From assembly GCA_963457665.1 (NCBI GenBank), contig OY735219.1, positions 16,503,032 through 16,567,031 of the forward strand: a stretch of 64,000 nucleotides of DNA, written 5' to 3'. Below, one piece after another: positions 46,056 to 58,924 of the stretch (position 1 is its first letter; every line of letters starts with the position of its first letter). The notes beneath the pieces are model-generated. The model searched no databases, was not told the DNA's origin, and worked only from the letters and a program-made list of their open reading frames with translations. This DNA is from Thysanoteuthis rhombus (Eukaryota > Mollusca > Cephalopoda > Oegopsida > Thysanoteuthidae). The position numbers were made by a program, and so were the translations under genes.

Positions 46056-47427
46056 GTAAGTGTTCATGATTTTATTTTTGGAAAATTCAAGGTCGCTTTG
46101 AACGTCTTAGAACAGTGAAGTTAGAGCAAGTGTAGTTTGTTAGTGCTTGAACGTACGAATGAATGTATCTAAAAATAGTTACAACAAGCACAAAGGTCAT
46201 TGTCATAGTTGTAAAATCTATGAGAGCCAATGTTATGAATGTGAGAGTGTAAAAAAATATCTGATTGATTTGCAACATAATCATAATAATGTAGGGTCTG
46301 CGTCCACTTTAATCCTCATAATAATCTCACTTCTTTCTTTCCGTCTATTGCTATATATTCATAATTTGTGTGCATGTTTATTTTCTCCTCTAAAACATTG
46401 CACTGTAGCCAGAAAGATAGAATTTTGGTTCCCCTAAAATGCATTTGTTTAAAGAGTGTAAAAAATCTGCATGATTTGCAACATAATCATAATATCTATC
46501 TATCTATCTATCTATCTATAAGTCTATCTCTTACGTATATTTGAGAAAATCTTATATCTGACATGAAAAATCTTTCACTAGTAATCCCATAGTGTCTTAT
46601 CCTTCCTAATATGACCTTATCAACAACAATTATAAGACATGTGCAGCTACTTTTCAGCCTGGGCAAGGCCAGGCACCCTGCTAGTCTATTTATATAATAC
46701 GCCACGTGTATGTCTATATCTTTTGACTCTGACGTTTGTCAAAGGTGATAACTATTTAATTCTAATTATAGAGTAGTACGCTGTATTTATTCATCCATCT
46801 ATTTTGCAAATGTGTAAAAAAATCAGTGTTCATTTTGGTTGAAAATAAACAAGAAAATGCAGAGCGTCATATTTTGTTTGATGGTCTCCACGTACAATGC
46901 AATCGCAAGATTATTCAAATAATACCATCAATTTTTTGATGGCATGGGTAAACTAATGAAAAAATAATTCAAGTACTGAATGAATAAATAATTATACCGA
47001 TTGGGTTAAGTCTAAGAGTTTGGACTCGACTCACTGGTTCCATTGTCCGCACTGATAATCGTTTCACCACTCTCACTTCCTTATACGCCTCACTAATGCA
47101 TTGAGGAAGTCATTTAAACACTTTTCCGCAGAAAACACGACAACGACAAGTTTTATTCCAGTTCTATTGCACATTTGATAAAGATCTATTGATTATTGAA
47201 GATTTTCAATATTGATATTCATTAAGTTTAGCTTGATAGCGCACAGGGCTAAAAAGGATTAATAACGGGTGAGAAGATTGAGTTGCGTCAATCTTGCAAG
47301 CGGAAAGTGGAGAGACTATAAAGGGTTGGTTATCTTGCTACATGGGAGATTTGTGACACAGACAAGACTTGTTGTTTAATAGACCAAGATCTTTTGTTAA
47401 ACGAACCAAAACCACGTTGGTTACTCA
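46056..47427 (+). other. Intron 1, first part; (TATC)n at 46493-46519
   Basis: Non-coding. A (TATC)n microsatellite lies at 46493-46519. An open frame at 46159-46437 with several Cys shows no splice support. Confidence 0.35.
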
Positions 47428-48700
47428 TTACATCTGGCGATAAGGATGACAGAATATGATTTTTACGTTGCACGGGGATGATAGCATATTTGTGCGGGGT
47501 ACTGGAGCTGTTCTGACACAGACATGATGCAATTTAGACATTGATACATCAGTACAGTGAAACCAGACGACACATTCAGCGATGCAGTGACGAACATCAA
47601 AGATGAACTGACAGGCTCTGTGGAACAAGTGGCCCCATGAACGAACTCTTTAATGGTATGCAGCAGGCAATTAGGAAATTCTCAGACTGGTGTCTAGACG
47701 TGTTGGAGTAAGCACAGATATATCCACTTGAAGATTGGGGCATGTTGAAGATTCGGGGGGGGGGGGATTGGGGCATGTTGGTACATTTTACTGTCAGGTA
47801 ACCGTCTTTGTGACTAAAACTCAGATTCTGACATACCGATTTTACATCTTGCTTAATGTAAACCAGTATCAAGTCCTTCTCGAATAGTGTTGTAGAAGCA
47901 GAAATTGAGAATTTAAAATGTTTGTCAAAAGGTCCTACGTGCCCTACGGTGGGGGCACGTTGAATCATCACGTGGGGCACATAAGACTAGTGACAAAAAA
48001 GTGAAAGAAAAACACATTCTGATTCTGAAACCCTCAAGATCTGTATTGACTATATAGTACTTGTACAGTCTGGTATGAGTTAGTCGTAGTGCTTTCATAC
48101 AAAGTAGTGCCTACTCAGAATTACTCTGTTGACCTATTGGTAGTTGAATGCTGTAAAGTCAACAGAAACATGCAGAATTGGCACATTTGGTACTTCCAAC
48201 TGAAATGGATTGAGATAGAAACACAACAAAATTGTCTTTGTCAATGTTAGAAATGTCGACATTGGGCTTGGGTGACATTACCACGGATCTTTCCGGATTG
48301 TTCCAAATAGCTAACAACAAACTCCTTATCATCCTTGTTAATTACTTGAACTACACTATGAAATTGTTTAGTAGACTTCTCAGCGACCAATTTCTCAAGA
48401 ACATTGTCTCCAATATCTGGCGATATTTTCAGCATCAGAGCTGTTATCCCCTTGAAAGCTGTTTCATTTTTCCAGGACACTGTCATCAACAAAGCAGGTC
48501 TCTTGCACAATATTCTTTGTTAGATACCATCATTGCCCCTTTTTCTTGGTATTCTTGTTTGACTTTTCAATCAACAGCTCAAGCGAACACTGCTTCTCGA
48601 GCGAGCAGAATTCCTGAACCGGATCAGCATTGCCTTTGGAATCTTCAGATCTTTTGAAACATTTCCTTTCCCCAATCTTTTTCAAAGCACGTTGAATCAT
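47428..48700 (-). pseudogene. Unidentified broken coding fragments
   Basis: Two minus-strand stretches look formerly coding: 47980-47597 (FDKHFKFSISASTTLFEKDL) and 48510-48247 (KISPDIGDNVLEKLVAEKST). Their compositions are protein-like and they are split by stops, as in a decayed mobile-element protein inside intron 1. I do not recognise the family. Confidence 0.3.
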
Positions 48701-48888
48701 ATGATGCACGAGTGGTCATGTGTTGATATTTTCTAACCATTTTTACCTGATTGGAAGTTTACACCCAGTGGAGGTTTCCTAAAGACAAAATTAACATATA
48801 TTCCTGTATATCAAATGCTTTGAGTGACAACTATAGCAGTCTAACGTAGATCGCTAAATATAGTTTAGCTTTACAAAGAATATACCAT

Positions 48889-48956
48889 GGGTCAGGTTAG
48901 ACCACCGAACCAAAGTAGGTCCAACTTGCACTAAACCCTGTGGTTCAACCTGACCC
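48889..48956. repeat. 17-bp-arm inverted repeat
   Basis: GGGTCAGGTTAGACCAC (48889-48905) pairs with GTGGTTCAACCTGACCC (48940-48956) with two mismatches around a 34-base loop. This may be a small MITE end pair or a folded intronic element. Confidence 0.6.
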
Positions 48957-49203
48957 CAGCAACATTCCGGCATCCCATTCAAAATACACATAGGTGACAC
49001 AGAGTAAACACAATAAAGTAACGACCAAGTGTAAAACTCATGGTAGATTAAGGCATCATAACTAGTTAGTTTAGATTCTCAGTACTCAAGGACGAACTAC
49101 ACCATAAGTGAAAATTACAAAATTTTCTTTTGGCACCTCAATACCCCCAAACTTACCGTGGTGAACTTATAGCTTCTTCAAGGCTGATGGAGAAATTTAG
49201 AGC

Positions 49204-49790
49204 ATGCCGAGAGAGGTTTCTTCAGAAGAGAGCTGGAAATTACTAGTGCTGAGGTACCAACGGAATTATGGGTGGTTCACAATACCCACAGGTCAAACGC
49301 GCTCCACTCCCCCCGACAGCAGAGTGTATAATAAGAGACACCATTACCATGCAAACCTCTCGCTTCCGTCAACAAATGGAAGTATTGGCTGAAGATCCGG
49401 ACTATGATACCCTTATCAAATTAGGCTGTACCCTAGAAACATCCGCTAAGCAAGCTACAGATGTGTCACACAGTGAATCAGTACGCTTAGTGAAGAAGCC
49501 CCGAAAAGTTAATCAGAAAATGACTAATTGGGAGAAATGTTGCTACAAAAAGGGTGTGCATATAACAAAGATTCATGAATGGCTAAAAAGTGTGCAGTCT
49601 GCAATGAAATTGGACGTTCCATGAGAACTGGAGTCTGCAGAAATGTATTGATTCCGGTTATCGAAAGACTCTCATCATCAGCATTAATCATTATAAGTCC
49701 ACTGTTGAAGAAAGGACTATGTTGGCTACTCATAACACTTACTTTGATTATAAGCATTTAAAACCTGGACTCGAATGCCGACCATTGGAT
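49204..49790 (+). pseudogene. Gypsy-type LTR retrotransposon gag fossil
   Basis: The plus strand reads as the C-terminal part of a Ty3/gypsy-like Gag: RDTITMQTSRFRQQMEVLAE, then EDPDYDTLIKLGCTLE, then WEKCCYKKG, the start of a zinc knuckle. After a frameshift CAVCNEIG continues the Cys-rich part. Such Gag proteins form the capsid and bind the element RNA. The copy is truncated and frameshifted, with no pol or LTR recognised beside it. It lies in intron 1 of the secreted-peptide gene. Confidence 0.5.
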
Positions 49791-50299
49791 CTGAATAGGC
49801 CTAATTAGATATCAGTTGGGCAAATTTCAGAACCAGACCTAATCATTTTTTACAGAATGACGAAGAACTCAATCAGAAAAGTTAAGTATTTATTTGGACA
49901 AACAGATGATCAATGTAATACTCGGGTAAAAAGCAATTAATTGTTAGAATTTTCGGATAGAGTCCTTCATCAGAAGAAGAAAACCTTTACAAAAACAATA
50001 CGAAAGAAATCATAAAATCCGCCAAAAAGAAGATCTGATAAAGATCAGCAAAACTTAAACGAATTCAATGAATTAATCATCGAAGAACTTCCAAGTTTTA
50101 GGAACTTGAAATCGAATTTTATTAGAATCCAACGTTTTTTTTTATTTTCGTAAATATCGAATATACGTTGAGCTATCTATTTAAAAATGGTATTTGGAAA
50201 CACTTTCAACATTTGGAAGTTAATTTGGTTTTCGGTGAAGGCTTCCAAGGGTAACTAAACAAAGTAAATATATAACATCTATAATAACATATAAACATC
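49791..50299 (+). other. Intron 1, nothing recognised
   Basis: AT-rich sequence; no feature seen. Confidence 0.35.
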
Positions 50300-50420
50300 T
50301 AAAGAAAACTACTAGTGGCTGGTGTTCGAACCCAGGTTATACCCATGATTTGAAATGCTGATTTTAAAAGCAGACATACTCTGCCTACTTGGAAGCTTGG
50401 TGCAACACAATTCACTAAGG
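50300..50420 (-). repeat. tRNA-derived SINE
   Basis: On the minus strand TAGGCAGAGTATGTCTGC precedes CCTGGGTTCGAACACC, a near-consensus box B, in tRNA-like spacing. The arms do not give an intact cloverleaf, so a SINE is more likely than a tRNA gene. Confidence 0.5.
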
Positions 50421-50653
50421 CTCTCATTCCCCCCAATATGTCTTTATGTTATACTAACCCAAGCTTAGTAAATAGTTGGTTATAAGCCTACAATGAGATC
50501 AACATTGAGACAATACATCCAATATAATCTATCCAACAATATGAACCAAAGTTGAATGCATCGTTGTACAATTTTAACCGTTTGGCATGTTTAATTCATT
50601 CCGTTTCTGAGATTTATTTTTAAACATGAATTTAGTTTCTATTCCCCATTCAG

Positions 50654-50751
50654 ATTTTCAATCAAACAGCCTCTTTCAACCATGGACCAACTGAGCAAAA
50701 TGTCGACGATTGTCTTGATGGCGTTTCTGTTGATGAATTTGCTGGGTGAAG
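50654..50751 (+). CDS. Exon 2: start codon and signal peptide
   Basis: An acceptor with a pyrimidine tract (TTTCTATTCCCCATTCAG) ends at 50653. After 28 nt without ATG, CAACCATGG gives an ideal start at 50682. The encoded hydrophobic core (TIVLMAFLLMNLLG) is a textbook signal peptide, and the exon ends after the first base of codon 24 at GTAAGTG (phase 1). An alternative in-frame Met at codon 7 would still keep the signal peptide. Confidence 0.75.
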
Positions 50752-52697
50752 GTAAGTGAATTATCATTTTCATAAACAATTAGCGAAAATATATTCTATT
50801 TTCAAATGTATTGTCTGATGAAGTTAAAGACGCCCTTTATCCTGAAAAAAAATATGAAGAGGCGTGGCCATAAAGACAATGAAAACGAGGAAAACATGCG
50901 AAAGTATCATTTTATGAAAATAACAAAGCTTTTAAGAAATATTGATCACCCCAAACACGGCATGCTATCAAAAGACACTGGTCATGTGACAGTTTCTATT
51001 AAGTGATTAACTAGACCTGTTATTTGGAGTGTGTCACTGGGCAAGAGAGTTTTATTCTGAGTAGAATGTACCGTGTTATATATATATTCTTAATCCTTAA
51101 TTAACTTACGGGTGTTAAATTCATCCGATGATCCTTTGAACAAAATATGGATGTGCAGGTTTGCCCACTATCCAAAAGTGCAGCGTTCCTATCAGAGCCT
51201 TTCGTAAACTGAAACGACGTAAAGCGAAGAATCAATTACCATTAATTTATATGGGAATCTTTTTGAGCGTTCTCAAACCCACAAATGTTGGGGATGGTAT
51301 GTTAGGCCGAGTCGTCGGAGATGGTATTCGTGGGTAGGTACAGCGAACTAGGTGTAGGAAAAAGAGAAAGAGGGTGAGCACAGCATCTATAATGGTTCGA
51401 TGCAAAACAAAAGCTGAGCAATACTTTCGTTTTTTCGCCCTCTTTCCGAAAAAGTGGCGCAAAGCGAACTTCCGAAAGGCGAGGACAACCTGTATTTGAA
51501 TTCTATTAGATGACTTTTTTGAAATAATATAAACTAAAAAAAAAAAAAACAAACAAAGAAAAAAAAACACAGCAAAAAACAGAAAAACGATATAATGGAA
51601 GAGTCCATCGTTTCAAATCGTGGGTAGGACATATTCTTATCAGTAGCAAACATGTTACCTTTAATTGGAAGAGTCGATGGGTTCGGATAGAGAACCAAGA
51701 AAATCACACCATTCACTATGTGAGTCAGTGAGTTTATCTGGCTGGATGTCGCCTATTTATTTAAGTTAACTTCAAAAACAACGTATGCTTTCACATTAGA
51801 TCAAATCTATCAATTCTGCTTTCACTTTTAATGTACCTTTGAGACATTTTCATTCCGAAACGAGATTTTTTACAACCGATTCGTCAGCAGATGTTTGTAA
51901 CATTAAGTAAGTACTTTATGAAGAGATATAGGTATAAGCTGCCCTAATACTTGGTTGGGGGAGGCGTTTCTAGGTGAGGCGTAAAACAAATTCATCATAT
52001 AGGCTTGTTGATGCAAGTTTTTACTGAAATATATATCAATTTAAAATCAATATCGATAGGTTCAAGAAAATATGTTGATATTTTGCAAGGGAGATAACTC
52101 ATCGGCAAACACGATTAGATGCTGAAACAGTTGAACTTTTACGGAACAAATAAAAGCAGAGAACTCCGAACATTTGAAACTGTATTTTATCAAATATAAC
52201 CTCAAAGGATATACATTAGAGTTAGAGTTAGGGTTAGTGTCCACTGTTAGTGTTTAGGATTAGGATTGGGGTTCTTTTTTTAAAAAAAAGCAGATGTTAT
52301 CTAGCTTTGATAGGGTGCAGAATCGAGTGCGTGGAATAGTTGATATATCGATATGATGTAGCAAGCATGACACTTCTTTATTGCTATTTTCATGGAAAGT
52401 GTTTTGAGGATGTCCATCACCTGGTTCCACCAGTGAGAGATTTTACAATCAGAACAGATTTACTATTTCTTGTGAATTCCATCCACACTTTCCATGTACT
52501 CGTTGCAATATCCACTCAAGCAGCTTCTTCCCCTGAAAAGCTGTTTTGTGGAACGAACTTCTTTGAGTGTGCTTTCCTGCTGGATATAATATACAACTGT
52601 TCAAATTCAGGGTCAATCAATATCTTATGAACCTGAAATTATTTTAACTTTATACCTTGAGTGGCCCCTGGGCTTTGTATTAGAAGACTTTGAGTAA

Positions 52698-52763
<66 letters not shown>

Positions 52764-55700
52764 CCCCACAAAACGACCACCCCCCAAAATCCGATTAAAT
52801 CGGACGCCGATTTCTTCAAATTAAAATCAAATGATTGAATAAGAACGTTTATCTCCCTTATATCATGTACGGAGTCTATCCTGCTTACCTCCCCTGAAAA
52901 ATAATGTTTTGGTGAACCTACTCTAAACAATTACCAAATAATAATCTTGGGCAAATTTCAAACCAACGTTAATAAGATTGGCGTACAATCAGGTTTGCCT
53001 GAATGTATTTAGCTTAATCTGATACAACAATAACATAAGTGTGAAGGATCGAACTCATAATCAATGTTGTTATGGTTAACAAGCTTACGATATAGATCGT
53101 TACAACTGTAATGAGTTCGATTCTCACGAGAGTTCAGCCTAATCTGACATAAGGCAACGATAGTGGGGTTCACGGTGTGGATCGGATTAATGGTCTGAAT
53201 CATAAGCTTGTTAACCATTGCTGCACTCATTATGAAACTAGGGATTTCATGAAATTACTGAAGTCTTCAGGGATTTCACGAAATCACTAGTTCCTCAATC
53301 TTACTGTAACGTAAATATCAAAAGAAAGGTCTGTTTGTGCATTACTATAAATAATCCAACCCAAGATGAAATTTTATTTTTTGGACATTTGACTTGGGCC
53401 AACATTATATTGTTCACTCGTTGCCGTAGAATGATGGCCTCACTCAGAGTTGCGATAAAAACAATTTAACGATTGAAATAAAGGTAAAAAGTAGTAAAAA
53501 ATGATAGATTTCTGTATCTTGCATGAATGAATCCCCATAGGCATCACAAGTACCAGAACTAATTATCTAAAACATAATAAAAAAATTGCTCTTTTATTTA
53601 TAATTATCTAAAAAAAATTAGATATTTTATCTAAAATTATCTGAAAATACCAGCATAAGATTTGGGAATTGCTAGTCTAAAATAACAGAGATTCCAAAAA
53701 ACACTTTTTTTCAAAAAAAACAAAAAACAAATAGAAGTTTTTTAGTGTTGTACTCATGCAAATTTTCAAGTTTGTAACCCGAAAAATATGGCCAGGTGTG
53801 CCCGGAGAACACAGACAGACAGACACTCAAAGAGAAAAGAATTTGTTGTCCACTTGGTTGGTCAGGCGGACCATTCGTGGGGCTACGGTGATTCGAATAT
53901 ATTGATTAATTGTAGATCGGTGATTTTGATCTGATTTGACTTTTTTGATGGCTTTTGGTCTATCAGCGCTCGGAAATTCGGTCTGAGAGATTCTATCTTA
54001 GAAAATTTGGTCCATTCTAAATCTAATTCTCTTAAATAAAACCACTGGCTCTGTTCCTCACTGAGTTCCCACCTCTTAAATTTGGTGCAGCTCAACCCGA
54101 TTTAGCACAAACTTGTCAGACAACCACTAAACATCATAACTCACAACGTGGATCCCCCAATATCATATGCGAAACTGCGACCGGGAAAAATAAGATGGTG
54201 TGACAAATTTGAGAGAATATTGGCTCCGCCACACCCATGATAGAGAGGTCTGGTGAATATCAGGGAAGATCTGTATCCGACTACGGACGCTAAAAGGATG
54301 ATGATGATGATGTCATGCATGCTCAATGGACTTATGGGAAGGTTTTAAAGTAAAAAGTATTAAGGATTAAAAAAAAAAAGAAGTTTTTTTCTAAAGGAGG
54401 TTTCATTTCTATGTAAATATAATGCTCAACCGAACCCTTACTTTACGCTAATATACATATATACATATATGCATTAGCTGGACACCGATTGATCAGGCAG
54501 GTTTCAGCTAGTAACATATATGACTGATCTTTCTGAGACCAAATTTTCTAAGACCGAATTCTTCAAGCACCTGTCCTCCATTCCTTTCCGGCAGGTCTTT
54601 GGTATTCATAGGTTTCTTCAGTTTTCATGTGGGTCTGCCTAACTTCCTGGCTATGTATGTGTTGCGCGTACAGGTTGCGTCGATGGAACTTGAGGGCTAC
54701 AAATTTAAACATTTACTCCTTCATGTCTAGAAAAACGTTTTTAACCCCAACAATAGTTTTTTAGCGAGTTCAATTTGCTATGTAAATTTCATCTAAATTG
54801 GTCTAAATTCGGTTTTTTAGTGATCACCGACAAACAAAAGTGAGAAAAATATTATATTCATTGACCATCCCTTTTTTCATCTTTTAATCGATCACCCCGA
54901 ACATGGCATATTGCCAAGAGACGTTGGTCATGTGGCAGATCTATCGAGTGACTAATCAGACCTGTTATTTTTTTTATTTCCAGTTTCTCCAGATAATGGT
55001 TCTGATTCTTCTAAGGCATGTAGTGCCTCCTCAGTTCCAGAGTGGGAATGCACTAGTCTTTGTGAGGTCACCAAAGACCCTGAGTAAGTCCTTAGACCAA
55101 AGATTCTTTATCTTTTTGGCTTCCTCTCTCAACTCAATAGCTCAAATGACTTAACCCCCCCCCCATTGCAGAATACCAGAGAACAGATTTTGGATTGGAA
55201 AGGAATAATATCTTAAATTCAAAATTCAGAGTTTTAAATCAAGAAAATATCTGTAGAGAAACAACCTCCTTGTTGAAACCAGAAGTTCAACCGCGCACCC
55301 TCTATCTATACGTCCATATCTGTGATTTCCGATTTAAAAGGGTTTCTTAACGAAGTAGTAATAGCGTTACTAGTTGTGGTAATCGTTGCAGGAGGGAGAG
55401 GAAAGTGAGGGTGGTTCACCCGAAGATCTGTCCATTAAAGAAAAAAATAGTTTAAATTAGAGTAAATGTACAATTTCTTTTATCAATAATTTGTTCTGGG
55501 GATTTGTATATGGTTGATTTATTTGATTTGTGGGCTTTAAATGGATGTATAAAACATTTTTATCTGTAAAGTTAGTCGGAAATTGAAAAGTTCAGCCAAT
55601 TTTAGCCATTAATAACAAACAATACAAAAAATCCCGCCCTTCCTTTTTCTGTATAACTGGGACTATCCAACAGCCTGATCGACCGACCGGAAAGCGTCTT

Positions 55701-56387
55701 ATAGAGATGTAGAGACACATATGAAAATACTGATAAATGAACATTAAGGCACTTACTGAAATACATATTCATATTTGAAATCTTAATCAATCTATTGTCA
55801 CATATTTGCTTTCACTTATACTTTATTCATTCATTCATTCATTGTGAACCTGCAATCTAGTAATGAGTTGAGACATGTACTCTGGAGAACCCCATTAAAT
55901 GATATCACCTGAAAATCGGTCCGTAGGCCGGGATATTCAGCTAGCTTCAACAAAAGATCAAATTTTTCGACCAAGTTGAATCTATAATATTATTCTGCAA
56001 GTTCTTATCTGAGATAAGTGATAATGAATTTGAACTATGTATTAATTGAATCATACCGTACTTAGAAAATCAAAGCAACGAACTCTTCGATCATATCTAA
56101 TTTAAATACCTGGGAGGATGAAAAACCTAACCCTAACCCAAATCTGAAAACGTTTCACTTCAAAACCTTTCACTAGGTTCATGTAGTATGCGCGCCAAGT
56201 TTGGTTTGGCGAATCAGACTATTACTATTATACAGACATAGATGGAAATTAAATGATTATTATCAGGTTGAGAGCGAATGCGAATAAATCCTTTTCATTT
56301 TGAAACTTTCCCTTTGATCAATTGAGTATGCACGCCAGATTTGTTTGGGCTTGGTGGTTTCTCTCACATGGCAGTAAAACAATCTCA

Positions 56388-56472
<85 letters not shown>

Positions 56473-57773
56473 CCACTATCATGTTTAACATTTAGGACTG
56501 TGTTCTTCGATTTGTAGGTTCCATATGGCATTCTCTTAGTACGTGCAGATAGAAATCAAGATAAAATTATTCGGCCTTTGTCTCATCTGACCTGAGTATA
56601 TTGCCGAAACGTTCCTCATCTTTAGCTAAATGTTCCTCAGGAAAAGTTCAGCTGAACCATGAAATATTTTACTTCTGTCAACATTGCCAGAACCATGCCA
56701 GATCCGTAGAAGCTCGATTCATACCGTCGGAGGATATGGCTAGATGTCTAGCAAGTGACAGCCGTTCCGGCCATATCAGAATCTTCGACCAATTCCTTCC
56801 AAGCAATGTTCAGCTGTATTCTCACATTTTTTTATAATACTCGAGGTAACACAGCCGAACATTTAGTGGGAAACCCCTGTTCTCTACAAGTTGCTTCCAC
56901 TTGAGAATAATTTAACCAATTATTGCTATCTGAATATCAAATTATTCAGCAAGTACTTTATAACCTTCTCCTGACAAATATTTTCGGATAATTTTGTTTC
57001 TAAGGTCAACCGAGTGTTCTTTAACCTTTGACATGATACTGATATGGTTCTTGCGATGCTTATTGGGATGATTGCCACATTTTGTTATTTAGCATGCAGG
57101 CTGACTGCTACGGCATTCTAGGAACCTTATAGAATTTTCAGAAGTAATCTTGCTACGTAAAGTAGACCTTTTACAAACATTAAATATAAATATCAATATT
57201 GAATATTTCTTAACTCCCAATAAAATAAGTACTAATTAAATATATTGATATAGTATCAAATATGGTCTGAATAAATTTTATTTATGACATCACTGGCGTT
57301 TATATACTGAAAAATATCTAAAATAGAGTGAAAAACCCGAGAACCAGAGAATCAAGATGTTACCAATGAACTTATCAAAATACCCCTCCCCAAAGTCAAA
57401 AAAGCTTTTTTTCCAAAAACTTCACCGAGCATTTTTAGAAGACGTCTAGGGGAGAACTGATGCCAAATTCAAAGTCTGTAGACAGAACGGTATGACCAGG
57501 AGCGCTAGACATACTCAGACATATAAACAAACACACAAGCCCAAAACGTCAGAACCATTCGCCAACTTTGATGGCTATGGTAGTTCAACTATTCATTTGA
57601 ATTGGGTTGGGTACTAATTCTCATCACTGTATGTATAAACAATTTGACGTATATTTGAATATTTAAAGAAACAAACAATGAATTGAAAATCAGAAATACA
57701 TTTCAAAGATTACGAACAAGGTGTAAAAGAATCCACTTGAATAATCATCGCTGAGGTGTGAAACAAGTCTGTT

Positions 57774-57842
<69 letters not shown>

Positions 57843-58843
57843 TCCATCCAGAAGTTATAAGAACTCTGTGAAATTGACTGATTTGTTGATGAATTGGGTG
57901 TTCCATGCTCGGAACATTATAGTGAATGTTTGAATGAAGTGATAATATACTGCTAAAGTGTTTAATTTCATGATCAAGAGTTAAAAACGTTCAATTTTGT
58001 AATTGAATCTCCCGGTGTCCAGCAACTATGAAAAAAAACACTCGTGAATTTGATGCTTTTCTATAATTTTAACACCAATCCCTCCCTTTTCAATACACTT
58101 AATCAAGAGGTAAATATTAATAACACGCATCTAACATTATAAAGTCAAGATTTCAGATCAAAATCCAGCGTATAAGTACGTGTCAATCTCATGTGTATAT
58201 ACATCGTTATATATACGAATTTCGTAGTCTGATAACCTGAGAGTGGTAAAAACGAGACAAGATAAGAAAAATGAATTGATATCCTTAGCAGCAACTGTGA
58301 ATACTGAGGATTTAACTACAGCGAACACCAGCCTATTTAACTTCATCAGATGAAGTATTGTAAATCAGCACATCTAACATTAGGGGTTGGGTCCCTCTCC
58401 GAGGGCCGAGAAAAGATTATTGAATTTTTGCAGAAATATAAAGATTAATTATGTAACCAGTTTTTTTTTCAAATCTCTACACAGATATTTAATCCTATTG
58501 GTGAAATAACACAATGCTATTCAATAATGTTATGAATACAAATTTGTTTTATTATATTTTAATACTTTTCCCTCATTGACATATTTTTGAAAGGGTGAGT
58601 TGATTTGTCCACCTACAGTAAGGTTACAATAAGTAATTGTATTAGTGTGCAACTGACGTAAAGTAAGGGTTCATGCCAGCAATAGACCCTGTCTAAGAAA
58701 AAATCAATCTAAATATTTGTCTACTTCCATAACAAACTGTTTCTAAGACGGATTGGAGGTCTTATGAGAGCACCAACAAATACTTTCCACGATGTTGTCA
58801 TATTTGAAGTTATTTTCTGCCGAGCAACGCTTGCTACCCCTGC

Positions 58844-58924
<81 letters not shown>

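Noticed and set aside
50300..50420. Possible functional tRNA gene on the minus strand
   Set aside because: Box A and box B are present but the stems do not pair well; consistent with a SINE.
52208..52262. Telomere-like TTAGGG words
   Set aside because: Too short and degenerate for an interstitial telomeric array.
52625..52930. Poly-cysteine frame
   Set aside because: Translation of the (CAA)n tract on the opposite strand.
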